This document shows positions 6,686 through 17,013 of a DNA stretch of 38,231 nt, in pieces. The stretch covers positions 1 to 38,231 of the forward strand of contig JAEULI010000087.1 of NCBI GenBank assembly GCA_016793845.1. Reading direction: 5' to 3'. Under the pieces are notes generated by a model that saw only the letters and a program-made list of their open reading frames with translations, was not told where the DNA came from and searched no databases. The first letter of the stretch is position 1; every line of letters begins with the position of its first letter. The position numbers were made by a program, and so were the translations under genes. This DNA comes from Sphingosinicella sp. Its GTDB lineage: Bacteria > Pseudomonadota > Alphaproteobacteria > Sphingomonadales > Sphingomonadaceae.

Positions 6686-8890
6686 ATGGCCACGAAGTGG
6701 AAATGGATCGCCGGACTCGGCGTCAGCGGAATTGCGATGGCGGCAGCCGGTCAGGCGATGGCCCAGCAGGCCGAATCCGATACGCAATCGGGGTTGGCGC
6801 TCGAGGAAATCGTCGTCACCGCCGATCGCAAGGACAGCTACAGCGCGGATTTCGTGCAGGCGGGCAGCTTCCGCGGCGCGCGCCAGATCGATACGCCGCT
6901 CACCGTCAGCGTCATTCCCGAGCAGGTGCTGAAGTCTCAGCAGGCGCAGAGCATCCTCGATGCGCTCCGCAACTCGCCGGGCGTCACCAGCTCGCAGACG
7001 AGCCCCACGGTTTACAACAACCTCTCGATCCGCGGCATCCCGGTCGAAAACCGCGGCAACTACCGCCTGAACGGCTCGCTGCCGATCGTGAACCTCATCG
7101 ACCTGCCACTTGAAAACAAGGTGCGCGTCGAAGCGCTGAAGGGTGCGTCAGCGCTCTACTACGGCTTCACGACGCCATCGGGCATCATCAACCTCACCAC
7201 GAAGCGCCCGACGCTCGATCCGGTGTTCGCCGTCTCGGTGAACGGCAACGATCATGGCCAGGTGCAGGGCCATATCGATGCCGGCGGCACATGGGGCATC
7301 CTCGGCGTACGCGGCAACGTCGCTTACGGCACGGTCGATTCGGGCATCGACAACACGTGGGGCCGCCGCAGCTTCCAGTCGGGCGCCTTCCAGCTGACGC
7401 CGTCGGACAATCTTCGCATTAACCTCGATGTCGAGCATATCTCGAAGGAAGTGACGGAGCCGACCGTGCTGCAGGGGCCGACCGCTGCTGCCAGCCTGCT
7501 CACCGTGCTTCCGCAGCTACCGAAAGCGTCCAGTAATCCCGGTAGCAGGGGCTTCATGAACAAGGCCGACGCGACCAACGTGCTCGGTCGTGTGGCGTGG
7601 AAGTTCACGCCGGCCTGGGAGATCGTCGCAGAGGGCGGTATTTCTTATCTCGAACGTGATCGCCGTTTTAGCACGCTCGGCAACTTCAATCCGGTGACGG
7701 GCCTTGGCACGCTCACCATGAACGCGGCCGATGGACAGCTCTACCGCAACAAGAACGGCCGCATCGAGCTTGCCGGTACGTTTGCGACGGGGCCCATCGT
7801 TCACGAGCTCCTGATTGGCGCCTCGAAGAACATTCGTCGTCAGTATTCGCCGTCGACCGTTGCGCGGGTCGGCACGGGTTCTGTGGCGACGCGCGCGAAC
7901 TGCGTGCTGCTCGGTCTCACGACGACCTGCCTTCAGAGTGCCTACGATCCGATCGATCTTGCCGATGTCCGGTTCGACGGAACGACGGCCTACAACGCGA
8001 CGCGTGATACATCGATCAAGGACACCGGCTTTTACGCTTTCGATCGGATGCGTTTCGGCGGCGTGAACGACGATATGTTCAGCGTCCTCCTCGGCATCCG
8101 CAAGTCGGACTACAAGGAAACGCAGGAAACGGTTGCCGGTCCGTCGATCGAAACCTTCTCGGACAAGCCCGTGGCGCTTTCGGGTGGCCTCGTATTCAAG
8201 CCGAAGGAATGGATCAGCGCGTACGCGACCTACATCGAAGGTCTCGAATCGACGCCCGGCGCGCCGCTTACCGCGAACAATGCCGGTGAAATCCTGCCTG
8301 CCAGCAACTCCACGCAGTATGAAGGCGGTATCAAGATCGAGCCGAAGAAGGGTCTGCTGTTCACGGCCGCCTACTTCGACATCACGCGCGAACTGACCTA
8401 CGTCAACGATGCGAACTTCTTCGTGAAAGACGGCGAAGCGACGTATCGTGGTCTCGAATTCAGCCTTACAGGCGAGATCACACCGGAACTTTCGCTCTAC
8501 GGTTCGGCGCTGTTCCTGCGTGCGAAACAGGGCGAGACCTCGAACGCTGCACTTGTCGGCAATCGCATCGAAAACACGGCGAAGACGCAGTGGTCGGTCT
8601 CCGGGGAGTATCGTCTGACGCAGCTCGTCGAAGGTCTCGCGATCAACGCGGGCGCCTATTACACGGGCGCGCGCGCGATCAATCCGCAGAACTCGTTGTT
8701 CGTTCCGGGATACACGGTTTACGATCTTGGCGGATCGTACGCCTTCGAGATCGGGGGTGTAGGCATGACCGCGCGCATCAACGCCCAGAACCTCACCGGC
8801 AAGAAGTATTTCGCATCCACGAGCAGCAACTACCTCGCCTTCGGTGCGCCGTCGGTGATCAAGTTCTCGCTCACCGCGAACATTTTCTGA
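6686..8890 (+). CDS. TonB-dependent siderophore-type receptor (734 aa)
   Basis: Outer-membrane receptor. The signal peptide ends in AMA-QQ near residue 25, followed by EEIVVTA as a probable TonB box. The plug domain (about 45-170) has TPLTVSVIPEQVL and DALRNSPGVTSS, a pattern typical of ferric-siderophore receptors, plus LEALKGASALYYG-like text. The barrel runs to a terminal Phe (SLTANIF). Two cysteines around RANCVLLG and TTTCLQS probably form a loop disulfide. The mature N-terminus goes straight into the plug, so it lacks the signalling domain of FecA-type transducers. ATG at 6686 has AAGG just upstream. The downstream neighbours encode tricarboxylate enzymes, a CitMHS transporter and a PepSY protein, so a carboxylate-type ferric chelate is a reasonable but unproven ligand. 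Confidence 0.9.
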   Translation: MATKWKWIAGLGVSGIAMAAAGQAMAQQAESDTQSGLALEEIVVTADRKDSYSADFVQAGSFRGARQIDTPLTVSVIPEQVLKSQQAQSILDALRNSPGVTSSQTSPTVYNNLSIRGIPVENRGNYRLNGSLPIVNLIDLPLENKVRVEALKGASALYYGFTTPSGIINLTTKRPTLDPVFAVSVNGNDHGQVQGHIDAGGTWGILGVRGNVAYGTVDSGIDNTWGRRSFQSGAFQLTPSDNLRINLDVEHISKEVTEPTVLQGPTAAASLLTVLPQLPKASSNPGSRGFMNKADATNVLGRVAWKFTPAWEIVAEGGISYLERDRRFSTLGNFNPVTGLGTLTMNAADGQLYRNKNGRIELAGTFATGPIVHELLIGASKNIRRQYSPSTVARVGTGSVATRANCVLLGLTTTCLQSAYDPIDLADVRFDGTTAYNATRDTSIKDTGFYAFDRMRFGGVNDDMFSVLLGIRKSDYKETQETVAGPSIETFSDKPVALSGGLVFKPKEWISAYATYIEGLESTPGAPLTANNAGEILPASNSTQYEGGIKIEPKKGLLFTAAYFDITRELTYVNDANFFVKDGEATYRGLEFSLTGEITPELSLYGSALFLRAKQGETSNAALVGNRIENTAKTQWSVSGEYRLTQLVEGLAINAGAYYTGARAINPQNSLFVPGYTVYDLGGSYAFEIGGVGMTARINAQNLTGKKYFASTSSNYLAFGAPSVIKFSLTANIF

Positions 8891-8911
8891 TCGCAGGTTG
8901 CGTGATCAGTT

Positions 8912-8946
8912 CCGGCCGGTGTCCTCCTGCTGGCGACACCGGCCGG
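8912..8946 (+). terminator. Perfect 12-bp hairpin between receptor and dehydrogenase genes
   Basis: CCGGCCGGTGTC (8912-8923) and GACACCGGCCGG (8935-8946) are exact complements around an 11-base loop. No T-tract follows, so a classical intrinsic terminator is doubtful; it could trim or protect the receptor mRNA 3' end. It starts 22 bases after the receptor stop and argues against starting the next gene at the ATG at 8950. Confidence 0.5.
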
Positions 8947-8973
8947 TGCATGTCGACTGTAACGGATAGTGCC

Positions 8974-10047
8974 ATGAATCTCCTCCTGCTCCCCGGCGAC
9001 GGCATCGGTCCTGAAATCTCCGCTGTAACGCGCCGGGTTCTGGAGGTGCTGGCAGAGACATACGGCACTCCGATCACGATCGAGGAGCGTGCGATCGGTT
9101 TTGCGAGCCTTGCGGACTCCGGCACGACGCTGCCAACCGACGTTCTGGAACGCATACCGGAGGTGGACGGCGTCATCCTCGGGCCTGTCTCGCATTTCGA
9201 TTATCCGCCGCGCGAGGCGGGCGGCGTCAACCCTTCGGCGGCGCTGCGCACGCACTTCGCGCTTTATGCCAATATCCGGCCGTGCCGTTCGCGGCCGGAT
9301 CTCACCATCCTTCCGAAGCCCATGGATCTCGTGATCGTGCGCGAGAACACGGAGGGTTTCTATTCCGACCGCAATATGCACGCGGGAAGCGGCGAGTTCA
9401 TGCCCGACGAGGACATGGCGCTCTCCATCCGCAAGATCACTGCGAAAGGCGCTTCCCGGGTCGCACGCGCCGCATTCGCTCTGGCGCGCACGCGCCGGAA
9501 GAAGGTGACAGCCGTGCACAAGGCGAACGTGCTGAAGCTGTCGGACGGCCTCTTCCTGCGCGAAGTGCGGAAGGTCGCCGCCGAATTCCCCGACGTGGAG
9601 CTGGAAGAGGTCATCGTCGATGCCGCTGCCGCGCTGCTCATCCGCAGCCCGGATCGGTTCGACGTGATCGTCACCACCAACATGTTCGGGGACATTCTTT
9701 CAGATGAAGCCTCCGAACTCAGCGGCAGCCTAGGCCTCGGCGGATCGATCAACGCCAGCGACGAGATCTGTGTCGCGCAGGCGCAGCACGGCTCCGCACC
9801 CGATATCGCGGGCAAGGGGATCGCCAACCCCACGTCGCTGATCCTTTCGGCGGCGATGCTGCTCGATTGGCTGGGGCGGAAGCACGACCGCGACGATCTC
9901 GTCTCCGCCGCCGCGCTCCTCGAAGCGGCCGTGGAGGATGCTCTCGACAATCCCGCCACGCGCACGCGCGATATCGGTGGCACGCTTGGCACGGAAGCCT
10001 TCGGCGAGGCCGTGTGCAACGCCGTCCGGGTGCGGGGGCAGCGATGA
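8974..10047 (+). CDS. Isocitrate/isopropylmalate-family NAD-dependent beta-decarboxylating dehydrogenase (357 aa)
   Basis: It should oxidise and decarboxylate a 2-hydroxy acid carrying a 3-carboxylate. The family's landmarks are all present: LLPGDGIGPE at 5-14, substrate arginines R92, R102 and R123, Y130 in VRENTEGFY, K183 in VHKANVLK, and metal-binding Asp216, Asp240 and Asp244 (MFGDILSDEAS). HGSAPDIAG (272-280) is the NAD-preferring cofactor loop. The substrate-specificity segment reads NPSAALR (86-92), unlike the usual isocitrate text with Ser and Asn before Leu-Arg and unlike LeuB, so isocitrate, isopropylmalate, homoisocitrate or tartrate cannot be assigned. ATG at 8974 opens directly on the first strand; ATG at 8950 is an alternative. 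The stop overlaps the cupin start (ATGA), and an aconitase lies two genes on, so a tricarboxylate substrate is likely. Confidence 0.87.
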   Translation: MNLLLLPGDGIGPEISAVTRRVLEVLAETYGTPITIEERAIGFASLADSGTTLPTDVLERIPEVDGVILGPVSHFDYPPREAGGVNPSAALRTHFALYANIRPCRSRPDLTILPKPMDLVIVRENTEGFYSDRNMHAGSGEFMPDEDMALSIRKITAKGASRVARAAFALARTRRKKVTAVHKANVLKLSDGLFLREVRKVAAEFPDVELEEVIVDAAAALLIRSPDRFDVIVTTNMFGDILSDEASELSGSLGLGGSINASDEICVAQAQHGSAPDIAGKGIANPTSLILSAAMLLDWLGRKHDRDDLVSAAALLEAAVEDALDNPATRTRDIGGTLGTEAFGEAVCNAVRVRGQR

Positions 10048-10445
10048 GCGCCGCGCTGCTCCGGCCGGAAACGCTTGTCGTTCGGGATCGGGGCGGCGGT
10101 ATCCGCACGCGACCGATGGTGACGGCAAGCGTAGGCTCGCGGCAGATGCTGAACGGCGTCACCGTCATCGATCCCGGTTGCGCGGTGCCGCTCCACACCC
10201 ACAATTGCGAGGAAAGCGTGCTCGTGCTCTCGGGCACCGGCCGCGCCCACATCGACGGTTACGAGCACGACGTACGCCCGCGCGACCTGACATGGATTCC
10301 CGCTGGCGTGCCGCACTTCTTCCGCAACGTGTCGGACCGCGATCCGCTCGAAATCTTCTGGACCTACGCCTCGATCGACGCGACGCGGACGATCGTCGCG
10401 ACGGGTGTCACCACGCGCATCGACGAAGAGCACGGCGAACGATGA
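10044..10445 (+). CDS. Small single-domain cupin protein (133 aa)
   Basis: One cupin barrel. The first motif is PLHTHNCEESVLVLSGTGRAHIDG, broken here as PLHTHNCEE (about residues 50-58) and VLVLSGTGRAH; it supplies two His and a Glu. The second motif, around IPAGVPHFFRN, supplies the third His. This is a complete set for binding one divalent metal. Such proteins may be isomerases, dioxygenases, decarboxylases or ligand sensors, and nothing here decides which. It overlaps the dehydrogenase stop by four bases and its own stop overlaps the methyltransferase start, so it is translationally coupled on both sides and probably acts on the same metabolite series. No signal peptide, so cytoplasmic. 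Confidence 0.8.
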   Translation: MSAALLRPETLVVRDRGGGIRTRPMVTASVGSRQMLNGVTVIDPGCAVPLHTHNCEESVLVLSGTGRAHIDGYEHDVRPRDLTWIPAGVPHFFRNVSDRDPLEIFWTYASIDATRTIVATGVTTRIDEEHGER

Positions 10446-11241
10446 CCGCCGAAAGCCAGCTTGTCGGGCGGCACATTTTCGGCGCGGATGCGGCGGGCTA
10501 TGCGAGCGCACGGCCGCACTATCCGGAATCGCTTTACGCTGCACTTGCAGCCGAAGGTGCGCTCGTCCCCGGCGCTGATGTCTTCGAGATCGGACCCGGC
10601 ACCGGGCAGGCGAGCCGGCGGCTGATCGCAGCGGGCGTGGGTTCGCTCACGCTCGTCGAACCCGATCCCGTGCTTGCCGGTGCGCTTGCCGATCTCGCCG
10701 ACAACGTCCGCGTCGTGAATGCGCCGCTCGAGGATGCAGGGCTTCCCGCAGCGGCATTCGACCTCGGCGTTGCGGCCACGTCTTTTCACTGGGTCGAGGC
10801 CTCGCGCGGGCTTCCGATCGTGCACACGCTGCTGCGCCCCGGCGGCGTCTGGGCGATGTGGTGGACCGTGCTGCACGATCCCGAACATGACCTGTTCAGC
10901 CGGGCGGTGCTGCCGCTCCTGAAAGACGCGGTATTGCCGCCGTCGCTTCGGGGATCGCAGCAGCGGCACTATTCGCTGGATACGGACGATCGCCTCGCCG
11001 AGCTGCGCGCGGCGGGGTTCATGCACGCTGCGCACCAGATGCATGAAATGACGGTGCGGATGACTGCGGCGGAGATGCGCGCGCTTTACGCGACCTTCTC
11101 GATGATCCGCCGCATGGCGCCGCCAATGCGCGCGCGCGTGCTGGATGGGATCGAGGCTGTCGGCGAACAAAGTTTCGGCGGCGTGATCGAGCGTCGCTTC
11201 CGGATTCCGCTGTTCCTCGCGCGCAAGGCGCCAGGGGCCGC

Positions 11242-11245
<4 letters not shown>
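10442..11245 (+). CDS. Class I SAM-dependent methyltransferase (267 aa)
   Basis: The N-terminal AAGYASARPHYPESLY is typical of a methyltransferase family that includes yeast trans-aconitate methyltransferase Tmt1, though the pattern is widespread. Motif I is VFEIGPGTGQASRRL (about 46-60), followed by an acidic residue ending strand two (LVEPD), and SFHWVEASRG plus LLRPGGVWAMWW in the usual order. The protein is cytoplasmic. It sits between a cupin and an aconitase in overlapping reading frames (ATGA at both ends). Known trans-aconitate methyltransferases esterify trans-aconitate, an aconitase inhibitor that forms from cis-aconitate, and the yeast enzyme also acts on isopropylmalate. A house-cleaning role beside the aconitase is therefore attractive but inferred from context; the overall match to bacterial Tam is weak. 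Confidence 0.8.
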
Positions 11246-13776
<2,531 letters not shown>

Positions 13777-13794
13777 AAGACAAAGGCGCCTAGG

Positions 13795-13854
13795 ATGATG
13801 CAAACAATGGGACTGCCCCCACGTCGGCGGGCACTGAGGGGGACCGCCGGCTGA
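13795..13854 (+). CDS. Possible 19-residue leader ORF ahead of the CitMHS gene
   Basis: ATG at 13795 opens a short frame (MMQTMGLPPRRRALRGTAG) whose TGA shares its last base with the ATG of the transporter. AAAGG lies about ten bases upstream. It could couple translation to the transporter, but an ORF this short may be chance. Confidence 0.25.
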   Translation: MMQTMGLPPRRRALRGTAG

Positions 13855-15167
13855 TGCTTTCCATTCTCGCCTTCGGCATGGTCGCCACGTTCATGACTCT
13901 GATCATGACGAAGCGGCTGTCGGCGATGATCGCGCTCATCATCGTGCCGACCGCGTTCGCATTGATCGCGGGATTCTCGGCGGGCCTCGGCGAGATGATG
14001 CTCGCAGGCATCCGGGATATCGCGCCCACGGGCGTGATGCTGCTCTTCGCGATCCTCTATTTCGGCATCATGATCGATGCCGGGCTTTTCGATCCGCTGA
14101 CGCGCAAGGTCGTGGAGCTTGCGCACGGCGATCCCTTGCGGATCACCATGGGCTCCGCGATTCTCGGCCTCATCGTCGCGCTCGATGGCGACGGCACCAC
14201 CACCTACATGATCACGCTCTCGGCGCTGCTGCCGCTCTACAAGCACATGAAGATGGATGTGCGCGTGCTCACCTGCATTCTCATCATGGCGGTCGCGGCG
14301 ATGAACCTCGTGCCGTGGGGCGGGCCGACTTCGCGCGCGGCGATCGCGCTCGGTGTCGACCCGCGCGCGCTGTTCCTCTCGCTGATCCCGCCCGTGCTCA
14401 CCACGGTCTGCTGGGTGCTGTTCACTGCGTGGATGCTCGGCCGCGCCGAGCGCAAGCGCCTCGGCATCACAGAGCGTGTCGCAATGCCGCTGCCCGGCCA
14501 GCTCGATCTCTCGACGCCCGACAGCGACGGCACGCCTTCCACGCGCCGCCCGCGCCTCTATTGGTTCAACGCCGCGCTCACCGCCGTGCTGATGGGTATA
14601 TTGCTGTTCGGCGACGTACCGCTGCAGGTGCTGTTCATGGTCGCGTTCGCGATCGCAGCGATGGTCAATTATCCGCAGGTGGAGATGCAGCGCCAGCGTG
14701 TCGCCGCGCACGCCTCAAATGCGCTCGCGACCGCAGGCCTCGTCTTCGCTGCCGGCATTTTCACCGGCGTGCTTTCGGGCACCAAGATGGTCGATGCGAT
14801 GGCGAACACGGTAACGGGCATCATCCCTGATGCGCTCGGCCCCTACATGGCGCCGATCACCGCGCTCGTCAGCATCCCCTTCACGGTGCTGATCTCCAAC
14901 GATGCCTTCTATTTCGGGATGCTGCCGGTACTTTCGCATTCGGCGGAGTATTACGGCATCACCACGATGGAGATCGCGCGTGCCTCGCTCGTTGGTCAGC
15001 AGATCCATCTGCTGAGCCCGCTCGTTGCCTCAACCTATCTGTTGGTTGCGACTGCGGGCGTCGAGCTTGGCGACCACCAGCGCTTCACGATGAAGTGGGC
15101 GCTCGGTGCCTGCGCGGTGTTCATGATCACCTGCCTGCTGCTCGGCCTCTTCCCGTGGTACGCCTGA
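13854..15167 (+). CDS. CitMHS-family metal-citrate:proton symporter (437 aa)
   Basis: The N-terminus MLSILAFGMVATFMTLIMTK and the conserved blocks ALDGDGTTTYMIT, NLVPWGGPTSRAA and SNDAFYFGMLPVL mark the CitMHS family (Bacillus CitM/CitH relatives). About 12 membrane segments are visible, with a cytoplasmic loop around residues 190-235. Family members import citrate in complex with a divalent or ferric metal, driven by protons. ATG at 13854 has GGGGGA about ten bases upstream and overlaps the stop of a possible 19-residue leader. It lies 77 bases after the aconitase gene and probably shares its transcript, providing inner-membrane entry for the substrate of the dehydrogenase and aconitase. Its 3' end converges on the binding-protein gene with a four-base gap, and no terminator is visible there. 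Confidence 0.92.
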   Translation: MLSILAFGMVATFMTLIMTKRLSAMIALIIVPTAFALIAGFSAGLGEMMLAGIRDIAPTGVMLLFAILYFGIMIDAGLFDPLTRKVVELAHGDPLRITMGSAILGLIVALDGDGTTTYMITLSALLPLYKHMKMDVRVLTCILIMAVAAMNLVPWGGPTSRAAIALGVDPRALFLSLIPPVLTTVCWVLFTAWMLGRAERKRLGITERVAMPLPGQLDLSTPDSDGTPSTRRPRLYWFNAALTAVLMGILLFGDVPLQVLFMVAFAIAAMVNYPQVEMQRQRVAAHASNALATAGLVFAAGIFTGVLSGTKMVDAMANTVTGIIPDALGPYMAPITALVSIPFTVLISNDAFYFGMLPVLSHSAEYYGITTMEIARASLVGQQIHLLSPLVASTYLLVATAGVELGDHQRFTMKWALGACAVFMITCLLLGLFPWYA

Positions 15168-15171
15168 ACAC

Positions 15172-16281
15172 TCACTCGGCGTCGAGTGCGGCCTGCCAAT
15201 TGGCGAGGAAGCGCTGACGCCGGATACGGTCGAGGTTCGCGAGCAGCGCGGGGCCGAGTTTCACTGGGCGCGCGGCCGCTGCGGGCGGCTTGCTGCCGGC
15301 AAGCGGCACCACGTCCTCGCGCGAAGGCGCCATGTAGGCGCGCGCCAGATGGCGCTGCCCTTCGGGAGAGAGCAGAAAATCCAGTAGCAGCTTCGCCGCA
15401 TTGGGCTGCCGTGCCTCGCGCGATATGAGCGCGATGCGCGATACGACGAGCGTGTAGTCGCTCGGCATGATCACGCCGATGTCTGGATTGCGCGTGGCGA
15501 GCTCTAGCGCATAGGAGCCGAGTGTGTTGTACGCAAACAGGCTGCGTCCACTCTCGATGTCGGCAAGCAGCGGTCCGCTCGAGGTATGCAGTCGCACGCG
15601 CGCCGCGCCGAGCGCACCGACAAGCGACATGATATCCCGGCTTGCGTGGTAATCCTGCGTCAGCTGCAGGTAGCCGAAGCCGGAGAGGCGAGGGTCGTAG
15701 GTGGAAACTCGGCCCCGGTAGAAGGCGGCTTTGCTGCGCAGCAGGCGTTCGAACGCCGAATGCGTGCGCGGCACGTCCTTCGCGGGCACGAGGCGCTTGT
15801 TGTAGGCGATCACCACGGGCTCGGCGGTCACGCCCCATGCCTCGTTCTTCCAGATCGCCCAGTTCGGCAGATAGGGCTTTTCCGGCGACGCATAGGCCTG
15901 CGCATAGCCATCGTTCACCAGCTTGATCTGAAGATCCATCGCGGAGCTCCAGATGAGGTCGCCCGTCGGTTTCCGCGCCCGCGATTCCGCGATCACGCGG
16001 TTGTAGAGCGTCGGGGATTCCAGCTCGCGGTAGTCGACGCGCAGGAACGGATAGCGCTTCCGGAAGGCGTTCAGCGCGGCCGTGGCCTCGTGCCGGTCGG
16101 TGGTCGAATAGACGACGACGGTGCCTTCGCGCCGTGCCGCGGCGATCGTGTCGGCGTAGGAGCGGGGATAGCCTCGCGGTTGCCCCGCTGCTATCAGCGC
16201 GAATGCGGCAGGCAGAAGCAATAGCGCGCGCCGCCGGGGAACGAAGCACAGAATTTTGCGAAGCGGCCCGATCACGCGCAT
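15172..16281 (-). CDS. Orphan FbpA/AfuA-like periplasmic binding protein (369 aa)
   Basis: Extracellular solute-binding protein of the iron(III)/phosphosugar/carboxylate group. A hydrophobic signal segment (ALLLLPAAFALIAAG, about 19-33) is followed by GTVVVYSTTD, the first strand typical of FbpA-like proteins, then DLIWSSAMD, WAIWKNEAWGVTAEP and VIAYNKRL in the expected order. No ABC permease or ATPase gene is in the window. The gene is divergent from a TctD/TctE-type regulatory pair, with 48 bases between starts. Binding proteins beside such kinases can act as co-sensors (Bordetella BctC, Staphylococcus HptA), so a sensing role is as likely as transport. ATG at 16281 has a weak ribosome site; ATG at 16311 is an alternative that would add ten residues. 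Ligand unknown. Confidence 0.82.
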   Translation of the reverse strand: MRVIGPLRKILCFVPRRRALLLLPAAFALIAAGQPRGYPRSYADTIAAARREGTVVVYSTTDRHEATAALNAFRKRYPFLRVDYRELESPTLYNRVIAESRARKPTGDLIWSSAMDLQIKLVNDGYAQAYASPEKPYLPNWAIWKNEAWGVTAEPVVIAYNKRLVPAKDVPRTHSAFERLLRSKAAFYRGRVSTYDPRLSGFGYLQLTQDYHASRDIMSLVGALGAARVRLHTSSGPLLADIESGRSLFAYNTLGSYALELATRNPDIGVIMPSDYTLVVSRIALISREARQPNAAKLLLDFLLSPEGQRHLARAYMAPSREDVVPLAGSKPPAAAARPVKLGPALLANLDRIRRQRFLANWQAALDAE

Positions 16282-16329
16282 AGTGCGCGCAATGTGCGGG
16301 CCGATCGCCATTCTGTCAAAGAGGGAAGC
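16282..16329. promoter_or_regulatory. Short divergent promoter region between binding protein and response regulator
   Basis: Only 48 bases separate the two starts. The minus strand carries a TTGACA hexamer (complement at 16314-16319) followed by a weak -10, which would leave the binding-protein transcript with almost no leader. GAGGGAAG before 16330 is the response-regulator ribosome site. Confidence 0.35.
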
Positions 16330-17013
16330 ATGGCGCGGATCTTGTTGGTGGAGGACGACGAGGCGCTCTCGCGCGGGCTGACGGCCGCGCTGCGCGGGGA
16401 GGGCTATTCGGTCGATCCCGCGCCCGATGGCGAGACTGCGCTGGAAATGGCGCGCGACGAGCCCTACGCCGTCATCACGCTCGACGTGAACCTGCCCGAC
16501 ATGAGCGGTTTCGACGTGTTGAAATCGCTGCGATCCAGCGGCTGCCGCGCGCCGATCCTGATGCTGACTGCGCGCGATTCGCTCGAAGACCGGGTGAAGG
16601 GCCTCGATCTCGGTGCCGACGATTATCTGCTGAAGCCGTTCGAGCCCGCAGAGCTTGGCGCGAGGCTGCGCGCGCTGCTGCGCCGCCCCGCCTCCGATCC
16701 CTCGCCGCTCATCCGCGTCGGCAATCTGGAGATCGACCGGTCGCGCTGCGTCATCTGGGTGTCGGGCGAGCAGATCGATCTGCGCCGCCGCGAATGGGTG
16801 CTCCTCGAACGGCTCGTCGTCCGCGTCGGCAAGGTCGTCTCGAAAGACCGGCTTGCCGCCGAGGTGTTCGGCTTCGACGAGGCGGTCGCGCCGAACGCCA
16901 TCGAGGTGTACATCGCCCGCCTGCGCCGCAAGCTCGGTCCGCAGGGGCCGGCGATCCGTACGATGCGCGGCCTCGGCTATGTGATGGAGAACACGCCTGC
17001 CGCTGAGACGTAA
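16330..17013 (+). CDS. OmpR-family response regulator, TctD-like (227 aa)
   Basis: Receiver domain (1-115) with the acidic pair in VEDDE, phosphoacceptor Asp52 in TLDVNLPD, Thr in MLTARD and Lys in LLKPFEP. The winged-helix domain (about 128-220) has RRREWVLLERL, the recognition helix AIEVYIARLRRKL and RTMRGLGYVME. It should bind DNA when phosphorylated by the kinase encoded immediately downstream. In TctD/TctE systems the pair turns on tricarboxylate uptake; the local CitMHS, aconitase and receptor genes are the obvious targets. ATG at 16330 has a good GAGGGAAG site. Its last 17 bases overlap the kinase gene if the kinase starts at CTG 16997. Confidence 0.93.
   Translation: MARILLVEDDEALSRGLTAALRGEGYSVDPAPDGETALEMARDEPYAVITLDVNLPDMSGFDVLKSLRSSGCRAPILMLTARDSLEDRVKGLDLGADDYLLKPFEPAELGARLRALLRRPASDPSPLIRVGNLEIDRSRCVIWVSGEQIDLRRREWVLLERLVVRVGKVVSKDRLAAEVFGFDEAVAPNAIEVYIARLRRKLGPQGPAIRTMRGLGYVMENTPAAET

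Noticed and set aside
6686-8890. Naming the receptor FecA with a sigma-factor relay
   Set aside because: There is no N-terminal signalling domain and no fecI or fecR gene nearby; the ligand is unproven.
13816-13845. C5/G5 pairing between the aconitase and CitMHS genes as a terminator
   Set aside because: The stem is short and interrupted, lacks a T-tract and lies on the transporter's ribosome site.
16282-16311. Starting the binding protein at ATG 16311
   Set aside because: It would add ten residues before an already long basic region and has no ribosome site; kept only as an alternative.
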